57,694 bases of DNA from Salibacterium qingdaonense (GCF_900114715.1 NZ_FOTY01000020.1:1-57694); one strand, 5' to 3'; positions 1 to 8,703 are shown, counted from the stretch's first letter. Notes: generated from the sequence alone by a model not told the origin. A program made the numbers and translations.

Positions 1-399
1 GTTAGAGGCCGATGATTTTTCATCGGACACTCCGTACTATACCAAGGGGGCTCTTTTTTGTTCAAAACCCACATTTTCCCCTAACAGGAATGCTCCTTTA
101 GTTGGAACACCCCTCCCTTTTGTATGCGCTTTCAAAATTGTGTACCCTCCTTTCTTTCAGCAGCGCTAAAGGAAGTGTTCTCTCCTTATTATCCTGTGCC
201 CTGCCGGCGCTTTCGTCTATAATCATCGTCTCAGTATACGACCGTATCAGGCACTCTATGTTCTTTGGAAAAGGGGACCTCCGGAAAGAACCGTTCAAAT
301 GATTATTCTGGTTACTGCTGGAAAAAGTATGTTTAGCTTATGGTAAATCGGGGAACATTCTAATGGATTTTATTTCGAAGAAAAAGGAGCGTTCATACC
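1..399. other. Leading intergenic stretch without a convincing gene
   Basis: A small hairpin (CCGATG, loop ATTTTT, CATCGG, about 9-25) may be the end of a transcript entering from the left, but it lacks a clean T-run. Two overlapping reading frames of 66 codons occur on opposite strands near 98-302; neither has a good ribosome binding site or a recognisable domain. The last 30 bases hold the AAGGAG site for the aldo/keto reductase. Confidence 0.5.
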
Positions 400-1239
400 A
401 TGTCAGCTATTCCTTACATTCAACTGAACGATGGAAACGATATCCCCGCCGTCGGCTTCGGCACCGTGATGCTGAACGGAAATCCGGGCGCAGGCGCCGT
501 CGCAAGCGCCATCCGTAATGGTTACCGTCTCATTGATACAGCGTACAATTACGAAAATGAAGGAACGGTCGGAGAAGCCCTCACACGCACGTCCGTCCCG
601 CGCGAGGAACTGTTTATTACATCAAAGCTTCCGGGCCGGTATCACAGCTACGATAAAGCGCTGGTTACCATTCAGGAATCCCTGTACCGCGCCGGTCTCG
701 ATTACTATGACCTGTATCTGATTCATTGGCCGAATCCGAGCCAGGATACATACGTCGAAGCCTGGCAGGCTCTGATTGATGCGCAGAAATGGGGACTTAT
801 CCGCTCCATCGGTGTGTCCAACTTTCTACCGGAGCATCTTGACCGTCTGAAGCAGGAAACCGGCGTGCTGCCTGCGGTGAACCAGGTGGAACTGCATCCG
901 TTTTTCAACCAGCAGGAGCAGCGGAAGTATCATGACGACAACGGCATTATCACCGAATCCTGGAGCCCGCTTCATCAGGCCGGCGGCATCAATGAAAACA
1001 AAACCCTGCAGGGCATTGCCGGCAAATACGGCAAAACCGTGGCACAGGTCGTGCTGCGCTGGCATCTTCAAATCGGCGCGGTTCCGATTCCGCGTTCCTC
1101 GTCTCCCGACCGCCAGCTGGAAAACATCAATCTCTTCGATTTTACTCTCGAAGAGGAAGATATGCAGACAATCAACAGCCTCACCCAGGACGACGGCCGC
1201 ATCTTCGACGGCGACCCGGCGGTGTATGAAGAATTTTAA
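400..1239 (+). CDS. Aldo/keto reductase
   Basis: A 279-residue cytosolic NAD(P)H-dependent oxidoreductase of the AKR superfamily, which reduces aldehydes and ketones on a TIM barrel. The catalytic tetrad is visible: D and Y in IDTAYNYENE (about residue 46), K in ITSKLPG (about 77) and H in LIHWPNP (about 108). The C-terminal cofactor loop is IPRSSSPDRQLENI. Length and motif spacing fit the Bacillus YvgN/YtbE type, which acts on methylglyoxal and other small carbonyls; the exact substrate cannot be read from sequence. The ATG is preceded by AAGGAG at suitable distance. It is a single gene closed by a strong terminator, with minus-strand genes downstream. Confidence 0.93.
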   Translation: MSAIPYIQLNDGNDIPAVGFGTVMLNGNPGAGAVASAIRNGYRLIDTAYNYENEGTVGEALTRTSVPREELFITSKLPGRYHSYDKALVTIQESLYRAGLDYYDLYLIHWPNPSQDTYVEAWQALIDAQKWGLIRSIGVSNFLPEHLDRLKQETGVLPAVNQVELHPFFNQQEQRKYHDDNGIITESWSPLHQAGGINENKTLQGIAGKYGKTVAQVVLRWHLQIGAVPIPRSSSPDRQLENINLFDFTLEEEDMQTINSLTQDDGRIFDGDPAVYEEF

Positions 1240-1248
1240 TCGTAATAC

Positions 1249-1278
1249 AAGAAGGCTGCCGCGGCAGCCTTCTTTTTT
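1249..1278 (+). terminator. Rho-independent terminator of the aldo/keto reductase gene
   Basis: Perfect 12-base stem (AAGAAGGCTGCC / GGCAGCCTTCTT) with a two-base loop, running into T6, ten bases after the stop codon. Confidence 0.9.
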
Positions 1279-1327
1279 ATGGATGCATGGTTTTTACGAG
1301 AGGCGCTGCGCTGTCGTTCCGCCGGCT

Positions 1328-1522
1328 GTGGACACTGCAGGCGGAAAATAGACGACTAGTGTCCACATGTCGTCCTTTTGTGGACACTACACCGTTCCAA
1401 TCAAGAGTTAGTGGGCGCCGGCCGCAGGCAATGGACACTATCTACGGATGCAGGAAACCTTAGTGTACCCGAACACTGCTTCCGTGGACACTATGCATGC
1501 TTCCGGGCTGTATAGTGTCCAC
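1328..1522. repeat. Tandem 52-base-period array of inverted repeats (array 1)
   Basis: Four units. Each starts with GTGGACACTA or a variant (1328, 1380, 1431/1432, 1484) and ends with the complement TAGTGTCCAC or a variant (1357, 1409, 1461, 1513). Each unit spans 39 bases and is separated from the next by 13 bases of unrelated sequence, giving an exact 52-base period. Units 1 and 4 have near-perfect arms; units 2 and 3 have decayed arms. The sequence between the arms is not conserved. It lies between the aldo/keto reductase terminator and the convergent small membrane protein gene. A second array of identical size and period is at 7781-7975. Confidence 0.85.
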
Positions 1523-1548
1523 AGAACTTTTCTCAGAAAGACGCTGTT

Positions 1549-1755
1549 CTATTTATCTTTTTTCAAATGATGAACAGCATAACGCAGCGGCCCGGCAAAA
1601 ACAAATCCTGCGGCAGCTGTGCCGAGAAAGACAGGCGCATAGGACAGCCATTCGATGTCTCTTCCCAGCCCCCAATCGATTCCTATGCGTGAAACGGTAA
1701 TGGCAGCAGGTATTCCAATCGTCCAGAATAATATAACAGGGAGACCTTTTGGCAA
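1549..1755 (-). CDS. Small membrane protein, function unknown
   Basis: A 68-residue protein with two hydrophobic segments (LPVILFWTIGIPAAITV near the N-terminus; a second around residues 38-60) and a basic tail (HHLKKDK). An upstream ATG at 1842 would overlap the hydrolase gene and add a basic, unstructured N-terminus. I prefer the TTG at 1755, which has AAAGGAG at proper spacing and follows the hydrolase stop by 37 bases. It is probably cotranscribed with that hydrolase. I do not recognise a named family. Confidence 0.65.
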   Translation of the reverse strand: MPKGLPVILFWTIGIPAAITVSRIGIDWGLGRDIEWLSYAPVFLGTAAAGFVFAGPLRYAVHHLKKDK

Positions 1756-1792
1756 CGTTTGTCTCCTTTCTTTACAAAATGTGATGCTCTCC

Positions 1793-2776
1793 TTATGACT
1801 CCTCTTCGATCCAGGCGGCCGCTTCCTGGTGCGCTTTTTCACTCAGCACCGGGCCAAAGTGGCCGAGGCCGTCCAGCAGGCGAACGTCGGCGCGGCGGGT
1901 ATCAAAGACCTTTTCATATTGACCTGCATGAAACGATTCGTCCGCGCTGCCTGCGAGCACGCGTACGTTTTCCATCGCAGCAATGTCTGAGGCGTAGTCA
2001 TCCCGTGGATGCATTCCCTTCTGGAGCCGGTAGCTGTAGGTCAGCGTTTCGGTGCCGTCCCGGACGCTCTCCGGCATGTTGAACGAAATCACATCCAGTC
2101 CGTTCAGATAGCCGATTCCGATCGTATTCAGCATACTGAGCCCGGCCATGCGCGGCACATTCACATTCGCCCAGCCGCTCTCTTCGCTTTGGTTGGTCGA
2201 TGCGGTGTGGTGGATATAAGGAGCAAGCAGAAGATACCGCTCCACCGCGGGATGAGCTTCGTCTCCGCCGGCTGTCCGGATCACCGTTCCGCCGCCGCTC
2301 GAGTGCCCGCCGAGTACGATGGACGCTTCCGGATGACGGTCCCGGACCACATCGATCAGGTCATGAACATCTTTCTCCAGCCGGCTTATGTGATCAATAT
2401 CCCCGCGCGTCTCAGGTGCCGGTCCGTGGCCGCGCAGGTCGGGCGTGTACACAGACGCCGTACCAGCTTCTGCGAGGTGGGACGCAAGCGACTGCAGATA
2501 CGCGCTGTGATAACCGGAACCGTGAAGCAGCACGAGCACCTGGTCCGCGTCTGATTCATAATGCCGGTACGATAACGTCGAACCATCGCGTGCCTCATAC
2601 GTTTCAAGCTTCGGCAGCTCGTCGTCTTCCGTTTCGATGTTTTCCATGTTCAGGCTCGTTTGCTCCCCCGCCGGCGCCTTTGTTTCAGAAAACAGCGCCA
2701 GACCGTGGGCCAAACCGAGGTAAATCACCACCGTCGAAGCCACCGTTATCCCGGCAATGCGGCGTACCTTTTTCAC
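1793..2776 (-). CDS. Membrane-anchored alpha/beta hydrolase (lysophospholipase-like)
   Basis: A 327-residue serine hydrolase with an N-terminal hydrophobic segment (about residues 8-28) that should anchor it or export it. The alpha/beta fold is shown by the oxyanion-loop region VLLHGSGYHS, the nucleophile elbow GHSSGGG, the acid region GSADESF and the histidine in GLGHFGP. This order matches monoglyceride lipase/lysophospholipase-like proteins; the substrate is unknown. Between signal and domain is an acidic linker. The start is GTG at 2776 behind GGAGG; no better in-frame ATG exists. The small membrane protein gene follows 37 bases downstream on the same strand. Confidence 0.85.
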   Translation of the reverse strand: MKKVRRIAGITVASTVVIYLGLAHGLALFSETKAPAGEQTSLNMENIETEDDELPKLETYEARDGSTLSYRHYESDADQVLVLLHGSGYHSAYLQSLASHLAEAGTASVYTPDLRGHGPAPETRGDIDHISRLEKDVHDLIDVVRDRHPEASIVLGGHSSGGGTVIRTAGGDEAHPAVERYLLLAPYIHHTASTNQSEESGWANVNVPRMAGLSMLNTIGIGYLNGLDVISFNMPESVRDGTETLTYSYRLQKGMHPRDDYASDIAAMENVRVLAGSADESFHAGQYEKVFDTRRADVRLLDGLGHFGPVLSEKAHQEAAAWIEEES

Positions 2777-2999
2777 CCCATCCCCTCCCTTACAGGATGT
2801 ATTTTCCGACCATTACAAACTTTCTGCACCTTCGTTATTTCCTATTTTACTTGTATGTTATGAAAATTCAAAAACATCCTGTTTTTATTCGTTCTTGGAA
2901 GCTTCATACTATATAATAGACACAGGAAGATACAAATGCTTTTGGCAGACTGAAACGTTTGCTGAACGCAAAGGTTGCTGTATTGGAGGTGAGAAAGAT

Positions 3000-3914
3000 A
3001 TGAAGAACCAACCCATTTATGTGGAGATACCAATAGATACGAACATAGACACGTTATGGGAAGCCAGCCAAGATCCAGTTTTGCATGCGCAGTGGGATCT
3101 TAGATTTTCTTCTATTACGTATGTACCCAAAAAAGAATCGGAGCCGCAATTATTTTCATATAAAACAAAGATGGGTTTTACGGCCGTAGAGGGATGGGGG
3201 AAAAGTGTCGGAAGTTTTCACGCAGAAGACGGTTCACGCACATCGTCGCTGCATTTTGGAACCGACCAATCCCTTTCCCCTATCCGTGAAGGAAAGGGAT
3301 ATTGGAAGTACCAACCCAAACATGATGATACGATCACTTTTTTAACACAATATGATTATACCCCTGGATTCGGCCGTATCGGTGACTTTGTCGACCATTT
3401 TATTTTCCGGCCATTGATGGGATGGGGAACTGCCCTTAGCTTTGATGTGTTAAAAAAATGGTTGGAACAAGGAGAGACACCGACCTCTCAATATATAAGG
3501 TTCTTTAGTCACTGGATTCTGACGTTCTTTTTCTTCTTTATATGGATGTATCATGGTCTTATTCCTAAACTTATTTACAGGCATCCGGATGAAATGGAGA
3601 TGGTCCAGGCCTCTCTTCCCCTTTCGAATACGCAAAGCTTATGGGCAGTGCTGATTATAGGAATGGGAGAAGTTATATTTGGATGGATATGGCTGTTGTA
3701 TAGAAAGAAACGGCATTTATTTTTTCTACAGATGATTCTTTTACCTCTTCTCACTCTTTCTGCCGTGCTGGCTGATCCACGTTCTCTCGTTGATCCATTT
3801 AACCCTTTCACCTTTAATCTGGCGTTATTTGTTCTATCGATTGTGGGGTACTTCATCAGCGCTGGAGAACTGCCAACTGCCGCCAACTGTAAAAGAAAGA
3901 AAGAAGGAGCTTGA
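3000..3914 (+). CDS. SRPBCC-like N-terminal domain fused to DoxX-like membrane domain
   Basis: A 304-residue protein. The first ~150 residues resemble a START/SRPBCC ligand-binding domain (begins MKNQPIYVEIPIDTNIDTLW, with an ALSFDVLKKW helix near its end). The second half holds about four membrane helices (around residues 168-186, 213-230, 235-255 and 268-290) like DoxX-family proteins. The ATG at 3000 has GGAGGTG at ideal spacing; the longer frame upstream has no ribosome binding site. It is followed after one base by a DUF4166 gene and then a four-helix membrane protein. This arrangement recurs in Bacillaceae, but its biochemical role is not established. Confidence 0.8.
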   Translation: MKNQPIYVEIPIDTNIDTLWEASQDPVLHAQWDLRFSSITYVPKKESEPQLFSYKTKMGFTAVEGWGKSVGSFHAEDGSRTSSLHFGTDQSLSPIREGKGYWKYQPKHDDTITFLTQYDYTPGFGRIGDFVDHFIFRPLMGWGTALSFDVLKKWLEQGETPTSQYIRFFSHWILTFFFFFIWMYHGLIPKLIYRHPDEMEMVQASLPLSNTQSLWAVLIIGMGEVIFGWIWLLYRKKRHLFFLQMILLPLLTLSAVLADPRSLVDPFNPFTFNLALFVLSIVGYFISAGELPTAANCKRKKEGA

Positions 3915-3915
3915 G

Positions 3916-4545
3916 ATGACGATTTACAAATGGGTTCTGGGAGACGAATTTCATCGATTACATCCAGCACTGCAGCGACGATACGAGTTACTGGATGGCA
4001 GCCGTTTTGAAGGGCAGGGCGTGATGCGGACCATAGAGGGTGGTCCAAAGTGGTTACTTCCCTTGTTTACACTAGGAACCAGGTGGAAACTGCTGTTTCC
4101 GGAACGCGGGGAACATATTCCTTTTACGATAAGGAACACCCGTAGAACAGGTGATGATGGGCAGGAGGAAATTTATTGGGAAAGAATTTTTCATTTTGAG
4201 AAAAACAAAAGGTATTTCCATGCTGTCATGAGCCTTGATAAGAAAAGAAATATAATCAAGGATTATTTGGGAGAACCGCCCATCGTATACTCCGATTTAT
4301 CGTTTTCTGTTTTACGAGACGGCGGGTTACATATCACATCAGAGAAGCAGCGGTTGATACTCGGGAAAATAAAAATTCCTATCCCAAGACCTTTCCAGGG
4401 CGCAGCCTCCGTAACCGAGAGTTTTAATGAGAAACATCAAGTGTTTAAAGTAAAAGTCGTTGTTGAAAACCCTTTGATTGGCACGCTTTTCTCCTATGAA
4501 GGCGAATTTACAAGGGTCGACATTCCGCAACGTTGGCTGCTTTAA
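3916..4545 (+). CDS. DUF4166 domain-containing protein
   Basis: A 209-residue soluble protein that looks like DUF4166 throughout: an N-terminal FHRLHPALQRRYEL segment, GQGVMRTIEGG, and a C-terminal FSYEGEFTRV strand. The family often occurs beside or fused to DoxX-like and YndJ-like membrane proteins, as here. No catalytic residues are known. The ATG follows the previous stop by one base, with AAGGAG inside the end of the upstream gene, so the two are translationally coupled. Confidence 0.8.
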   Translation: MTIYKWVLGDEFHRLHPALQRRYELLDGSRFEGQGVMRTIEGGPKWLLPLFTLGTRWKLLFPERGEHIPFTIRNTRRTGDDGQEEIYWERIFHFEKNKRYFHAVMSLDKKRNIIKDYLGEPPIVYSDLSFSVLRDGGLHITSEKQRLILGKIKIPIPRPFQGAASVTESFNEKHQVFKVKVVVENPLIGTLFSYEGEFTRVDIPQRWLL

Positions 4546-4579
4546 TATAATCTAGTTCATGTTGAAAGGAGATATTTTT

Positions 4580-4990
4580 ATGTTTAACCGGGTGCTTGGG
4601 TATGCGGCGGTAGGTTGTGCCATGTTGGGCTGTCTTTATGTGATGGTTCAGACCTATTACGACCTTCAAACGGCGGTGCAGCGGGGTAATCCGGGAACGT
4701 CCCCCCTTATCCGGATGACACTATCCGCGGTGGGAATCGGAATACTGCTCGAAGCAGAACGGATTGTATCCCTGTTCCGGCGCGGTCCCGAGTTCAATTG
4801 GCTTCTCATCCCAACGCTTATCACCGGCATTTTTGTTTTTGTCCCAAGAGGAAACTGGCTCGCGTGGTTTGACGCCGACAGGCCGTTTTATGCTGATATG
4901 TTTTTTCTTCCAGAGACACATGCTGTTCTCTCCGTGGCAGCAGGGGTTCTTTTGATCAAAGGGCTGACCGGGCGGAAAAGGGAATCTTGA
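4580..4990 (+). CDS. Four-helix membrane protein, third gene of the DoxX/DUF4166 operon
   Basis: A 136-residue integral membrane protein with helices around residues 4-24, 47-60, 73-92 and 110-128. It begins MFNRVLGYAAVG, and AAAGGAG precedes this ATG at good spacing; an ATG 21 bases upstream lacks a site. It lies 34 bases after the DUF4166 gene on the same strand, so it is probably the last member of the operon. No family is recognised with confidence. The convergent lipoprotein gene ends four bases beyond its stop. Confidence 0.7.
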   Translation: MFNRVLGYAAVGCAMLGCLYVMVQTYYDLQTAVQRGNPGTSPLIRMTLSAVGIGILLEAERIVSLFRRGPEFNWLLIPTLITGIFVFVPRGNWLAWFDADRPFYADMFFLPETHAVLSVAAGVLLIKGLTGRKRES

Positions 4991-4994
4991 CCCC

Positions 4995-5540
4995 TTATTC
5001 CAGTCCGATTTTCTGTTTAAATTGTTCTATCCGCGCTGTATTTTCTTCTCTAAATGCTTTCACAATTTCTTTTTTCCGTACACTCCAGGGTTTTAGTGCG
5101 TTTTCTTCTTCGTATGTTTTCAGCTTATCGATCATGATCGTTTCCTTATAGCCGTTTTTTGCATATTCCTCCCAGTACTCCGTCTCGGTGAGATTCTCGG
5201 CTTCCATGGTGTTACGGATATCTTTCCATGTTGGTTCCGCATTATCTATTTTTCCGTTTTCCAGTTTACTCCTCACATTATTGGACATCTCCATCGCTTC
5301 TTCCTCTGTGACTTCTATTCCGACCTCCTGCGCTCTATTAACGACCGCTACCCGCTGCACGAGATGATCGAAAGTTTCCTTCTCTGCACGTTCTTTTGTC
5401 ATTCCGTTGTTATTCTGCAGTTTTTCGCTGATCCGTTCATATGCTGCAACACGCAGTTCGTCATTGATCGGATTCAACGTTTCTTCTCCGCCGGAACAGG
5501 CTGTCAGGACGAGCATGAGCAGGAGCATCCATCGTTTCAT
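4995..5540 (-). CDS. Lipoprotein with SurA-N-like chaperone domain
   Basis: A 181-residue secreted lipoprotein. The signal MKRWMLLLMLVLTAC ends in a lipobox (LTAC), so it should be lipidated on Cys15. The mature part is helical and charged and resembles the SurA N-terminal fold: VAAYERISEKLQ, KERAEKETFDHLVQRVAVVNRAQEVGIEVTEEEA (split by helix breaks), then a long C-terminal helix. In the family this fold binds unfolded clients. No parvulin isomerase domain follows. The start at 5540 was chosen over the longer frame at 5591 because it gives a proper signal peptide and has a GGGGAAAGG purine stretch. Confidence 0.75.
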   Translation of the reverse strand: MKRWMLLLMLVLTACSGGEETLNPINDELRVAAYERISEKLQNNNGMTKERAEKETFDHLVQRVAVVNRAQEVGIEVTEEEAMEMSNNVRSKLENGKIDNAEPTWKDIRNTMEAENLTETEYWEEYAKNGYKETIMIDKLKTYEEENALKPWSVRKKEIVKAFREENTARIEQFKQKIGLE

Positions 5541-5689
5541 GCCTTTCCCCACTTTCGTATTTCCTGTATGATGATACTGCCATCTTATCATAGAGATTAA
5601 CGCCCGGCTTCCATTTTTGGAAAAATCATAAGAAACGAAAGCCCGGGTGTTTTCGTACTATAGAATAAAATGAAAAGGAGGTCTGCATC

Positions 5690-6187
5690 TTGGAATCATC
5701 GCTGCAGCAGCCCGAGCGGCGGCTTTCAAAGAAAGCGGTACGCGTCTGGGTCATCACCAGTATTCTCGAACAATTCATCAATATTGCTGTTCTTGGAGTG
5801 CTCTACTACCTCGATCAGCGGTTCTCGTGGCCGGATTGGGTAAACTGGATCCTCATCGGACTTGTTGTTCTTATTGTTTTAAGTGCAGTCTGGTCTATAT
5901 TTATCAGCCCTTGGCTCACGTACAGGCACTGGCGGTATGATGTAAACGACGAATTTCTCCAGTTGAAGCGCGGCGCGATAAGAGAAGTGCATCACATCGT
6001 ACCGATGACAAAAATTCAGTCCATCGCAACGAAACAAGGGCCGTTTCTACGGAAATACGGACTGCTTACGCTTACCATCAAAACGTTGAACTCCGAGCAT
6101 GAAATTCCGGCGCTGCCGGAGGATACCGCGATCGACGTGCGGAATCTCATCGCGCGGTACGCGAAAATCAAGGAGGTGGAAGAATGA
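5690..6187 (+). CDS. ydbS: Bacterial PH-domain membrane protein YdbS
   Basis: A 165-residue membrane protein with two N-terminal helices (about residues 27-47 and 53-76) followed by a bacterial PH (bPH2) domain (YDVNDEFLQLKRGAI through VPMTKIQSIATKQGPFLRKYGL). It matches YdbS of Bacillus in length, order and its partnership with YdbT; in B. subtilis the pair is implicated in resistance to exogenous bacteriocins. The start is TTG at 5690 with AAAGGAGG upstream. The stop overlaps the ydbT start by four bases (ATGA). Confidence 0.85.
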   Translation: MESSLQQPERRLSKKAVRVWVITSILEQFINIAVLGVLYYLDQRFSWPDWVNWILIGLVVLIVLSAVWSIFISPWLTYRHWRYDVNDEFLQLKRGAIREVHHIVPMTKIQSIATKQGPFLRKYGLLTLTIKTLNSEHEIPALPEDTAIDVRNLIARYAKIKEVEE

Positions 6188-7692
6188 CGCAGGCCAAACG
6201 CTACCACCCGCTTGTGCTCGTATTCCAGCTGAAAAACCTGATCCGCAACATGATAATTATCGGGGTTTATCTGTTTGTGTTCAACGCCGGTTCCGACGAC
6301 GCCTTCTACACGTACGCCCGTTACATATTTCTCGGGATTTTCGCCCTGATTGCGTTATCGTATGTCTATAAATGGTTCACTCATACGTATAAGCTTGATA
6401 CCGGAGCGTTCCAGCTGTACAAAGGGCTTTTCGCCAAATCAAGACGGACCGTTCCTTTTTCCAAAATCCAGAACGTGCAGCGTCATACGTCCTGGCTCCA
6501 CCGTCTCTTCGGCATGACGTCGATTACATTTGAAACGAACATGGAGGATCACGACGATTCTGTCACGTTCCGGGCCGTGCCGCCGGCGGAAGCAGACCGG
6601 CTCGAGGATGTTGTGAAACAGCACGAAGCGGAGACAGAAACCGGGGAGGCAGAAGCGGATGCCGCAGAAGGCGATGCAGAGACGGAACCGTCCGCCCCGC
6701 CTGCGAAAACCGTTCATTTCCGTCCTGGAACAAAAGATCATATCAAAGCATCGTTTTTGTCCTTGAGCTTTTTTGCCTTGATACCGGTGATTATTTCTCT
6801 CGTGTCGAACGTCGACTCCACCGACACATTCAACCGGGTGATGGAAAGCGGTTTTGTATCTGCTCTCATCGATGCCTGGTGGAAAATTACCCTTATCGTC
6901 GTGCTGTTCGCGGCGGCTGCGGTTATCTTCGGCGCGGTGAAAACCATTCTTCAGTACGGCCGCTATGAAATAGCATCCGATGACGAACGGATCTACATTA
7001 CAAAAGGATTCTTCCAGACCTCGTCGTTCTCTGTGCAAAAAAGCAGAGTGCAGGCGGTGGAATACCGGCAGCCACCCATCAACCGGTGGCTCGGCATGAC
7101 AGAGATGAGGCTGATCAGTGCCGGCGGGGCAAATGCCGCAGGCGGAACCGAAAACATCACATCGCTGTACCCGTACATGTCCACCGCCCGCGCCGCCGGA
7201 TTAATCGAAGAAATCCTGCCTGTTTTCTCCATCACCGATGCCATGACTCCACTGCCGCGCCGCTCCCTTTTCGTCCGGCTCGTGCGGCCGAGCTGGGTCT
7301 GGCTGATCGCAACCGGGCTTCTCTTTTACTTCGAGCCGTCGCCGTTTGATATCTATATTCCGTGGTGGATACTGTCAGCGGTGCTGCTCGTTCTCGTGAT
7401 ACTCTCGCGCCTGCTTGATTTCGCCCACACCCGCTACGCCGTCCATAATGAATGCATCCAGTGGAGAAAAGGCGGCTGGACCACCTTTTTGTTTGTAACA
7501 AAGCGGGAAAAAGTGTCGGAAATGACATTCAAACGCGGCATTCTCCAGAAACCAGCCGGCCTCTCGACGATGGTAACGATCAACCGCTCCAATCCGGTCA
7601 AACACACCGACATCGACGACATTCCCGTGGATTCCGCGCGGGACATGAAAGACTGGTACAGCCGGCGGACCGGTGACATACTAACCGAATAA
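6184..7692 (+). CDS. ydbT: PH-domain membrane protein YdbT
   Basis: A 502-residue membrane protein with three repeats of a helix pair plus bPH2 domain. The PH segments start near YKLDTGAFQLYKGLF (residue 62), GRYEIASDDERIYITKGFF (260) and YAVHNECIQWRKGG (418). The recurring VPFSKIQNVQRHTSWLHRLFG-type motif is clearest in the first two. A highly acidic linker (about residues 155-175) separates the first and second units. It is translationally coupled to ydbS by ATGA. The pair probably forms one membrane complex. The gene is closed by a strong terminator. Confidence 0.87.
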   Translation: MTQAKRYHPLVLVFQLKNLIRNMIIIGVYLFVFNAGSDDAFYTYARYIFLGIFALIALSYVYKWFTHTYKLDTGAFQLYKGLFAKSRRTVPFSKIQNVQRHTSWLHRLFGMTSITFETNMEDHDDSVTFRAVPPAEADRLEDVVKQHEAETETGEAEADAAEGDAETEPSAPPAKTVHFRPGTKDHIKASFLSLSFFALIPVIISLVSNVDSTDTFNRVMESGFVSALIDAWWKITLIVVLFAAAAVIFGAVKTILQYGRYEIASDDERIYITKGFFQTSSFSVQKSRVQAVEYRQPPINRWLGMTEMRLISAGGANAAGGTENITSLYPYMSTARAAGLIEEILPVFSITDAMTPLPRRSLFVRLVRPSWVWLIATGLLFYFEPSPFDIYIPWWILSAVLLVLVILSRLLDFAHTRYAVHNECIQWRKGGWTTFLFVTKREKVSEMTFKRGILQKPAGLSTMVTINRSNPVKHTDIDDIPVDSARDMKDWYSRRTGDILTE

Positions 7693-7708
7693 CCAGCGTC
7701 GTTTATCT

Positions 7709-7734
7709 GAACCGGGATCTCCGGTTCTTTTTTT
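7709..7734 (+). terminator. Terminator of ydbS-ydbT
   Basis: GAACCGG, short loop, CCGGTTC, then an uninterrupted run of T residues, 16 bases after the ydbT stop. Confidence 0.9.
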
Positions 7735-7780
7735 GCTTAAAAGGGAGCCGGCTGTGGTTGTTTCAGGCTGCGGCGGCTCC

Positions 7781-7975
7781 GTGGACACTACACCGCCGGG
7801 AAGCATGTTTAGTATTCATGGAAGTGCAGTTCGGGGACACTAAGACTTCCGGCACCAGCAATTAGTGTCCATTGGTTTCCACTGGGGCCCACTAACTTCT
7901 GAGTTAAGCGGTGTAGTGTCCACCAAACGATTATCCGTGGACACTACACCTTTGTTTTTCGATGATAGTGTCCAC
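7781..7975. repeat. Tandem 52-base-period array of inverted repeats (array 2)
   Basis: Four units with the same geometry as array 1. Left arms (GTGGACACTA or variants) start at 7781, 7833, 7885 and 7937; right arms (TAGTGTCCAC or variants) at 7810, 7862/7863, 7914 and 7966. The span of 195 bases equals that of array 1. The first and last units keep the best left arms and the last is perfect on both sides. The sequence between arms differs from array 1. It fills most of the 343-base gap between ydbT and the CBO0543-like gene, about 100 bases before that gene's start. Confidence 0.85.
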
Positions 7976-8077
7976 AAAGCTGCAGCCCTTCTTTATAGAA
8001 AACATATGAATAAAAGAAGACATACTGTTTAAGCTAGGTATAAGAATGCATACGGCACAGGAAGCGGAGGTTAGAAC

Positions 8078-8623
8078 ATGCCGGGATACAAAGAGCTATC
8101 AACCGATTTAAACAGACAGATCGTATTGATTCACGATCAGGTGATAGAATTATGGAAAGAATACGTGTTATTCGACTGGCACTGGTGGTTCGGAGTGTTC
8201 GTCACCATTATCTCCATCGCGGCGTGGTGGTTTTTTCATGACCGAAGAAACCAGGGAAGCCTTCTCTTGGCCGGACTCACCGCTGCTGTCTGCTCCGCCA
8301 CGTTCGACACAGCCGGACATTACCTCGGCTTATTCGATTACCATTACGGCGTTATCCCGTTAATCCATAATTATATCCCGTGGGACTTTATTTTCATCCC
8401 GGTTCTCGTCATGTTTACAGTTCAGCTTTTTCCTACACGCTCCTTTATTCTGCGGGGCATTGTTCTTTCTGCTCTGATATCGTTTGCAGGGCTGCCGTTG
8501 CTTCATTGGATTGATATTTATCATTTGCTCAACTGGCGGTACGTCTACTCGTTTATCTCGATGTTTATCATTTTTCTCGCCGCTTACGGCATGAGCCGGA
8601 TCCGGAACCACTCCGATCTGTAA
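8078..8623 (+). CDS. CBO0543-type multi-helix membrane protein
   Basis: A 181-residue integral membrane protein with about five helices and aromatic motifs (FDWHWWFGVF near residue 33, FDTAGHYLGLFDYHYG near 73, LHWIDIYHLLNWRYVYSF near 148) that fit the CBO0543 family found in Bacillaceae and clostridia. Function is unknown. The ATG at 8078 has GGAGG seven to eight bases upstream. It is a single gene between repeat array 2 and its own terminator. Confidence 0.8.
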   Translation: MPGYKELSTDLNRQIVLIHDQVIELWKEYVLFDWHWWFGVFVTIISIAAWWFFHDRRNQGSLLLAGLTAAVCSATFDTAGHYLGLFDYHYGVIPLIHNYIPWDFIFIPVLVMFTVQLFPTRSFILRGIVLSALISFAGLPLLHWIDIYHLLNWRYVYSFISMFIIFLAAYGMSRIRNHSDL

Positions 8624-8636
8624 AAAGTTATTTTCC

Positions 8637-8672
8637 AAGCACCCGATGTTTCTATCCATCGGGTGCTTTTTT
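8637..8672 (+). terminator. Terminator of the CBO0543-type gene
   Basis: Stem AAGCACCCGATG / CATCGGGTGCTT with an 8-base loop followed by T6; starts 14 bases after the stop. Confidence 0.92.
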
Positions 8673-8703
8673 CGTGGATTTCCAGGTTTTATGATTTTCT
8701 CCA

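Noticed and set aside
98-302. Overlapping 66-codon frames on both strands
   Set aside because: No ribosome binding site, no domain, and mutual overlap; treated as chance frames.
1328-1522. CRISPR array
   Set aside because: The repeated parts are only 10-base arms in alternating orientation with 13- and 19-base gaps, and no cas gene is present; this is not CRISPR geometry.
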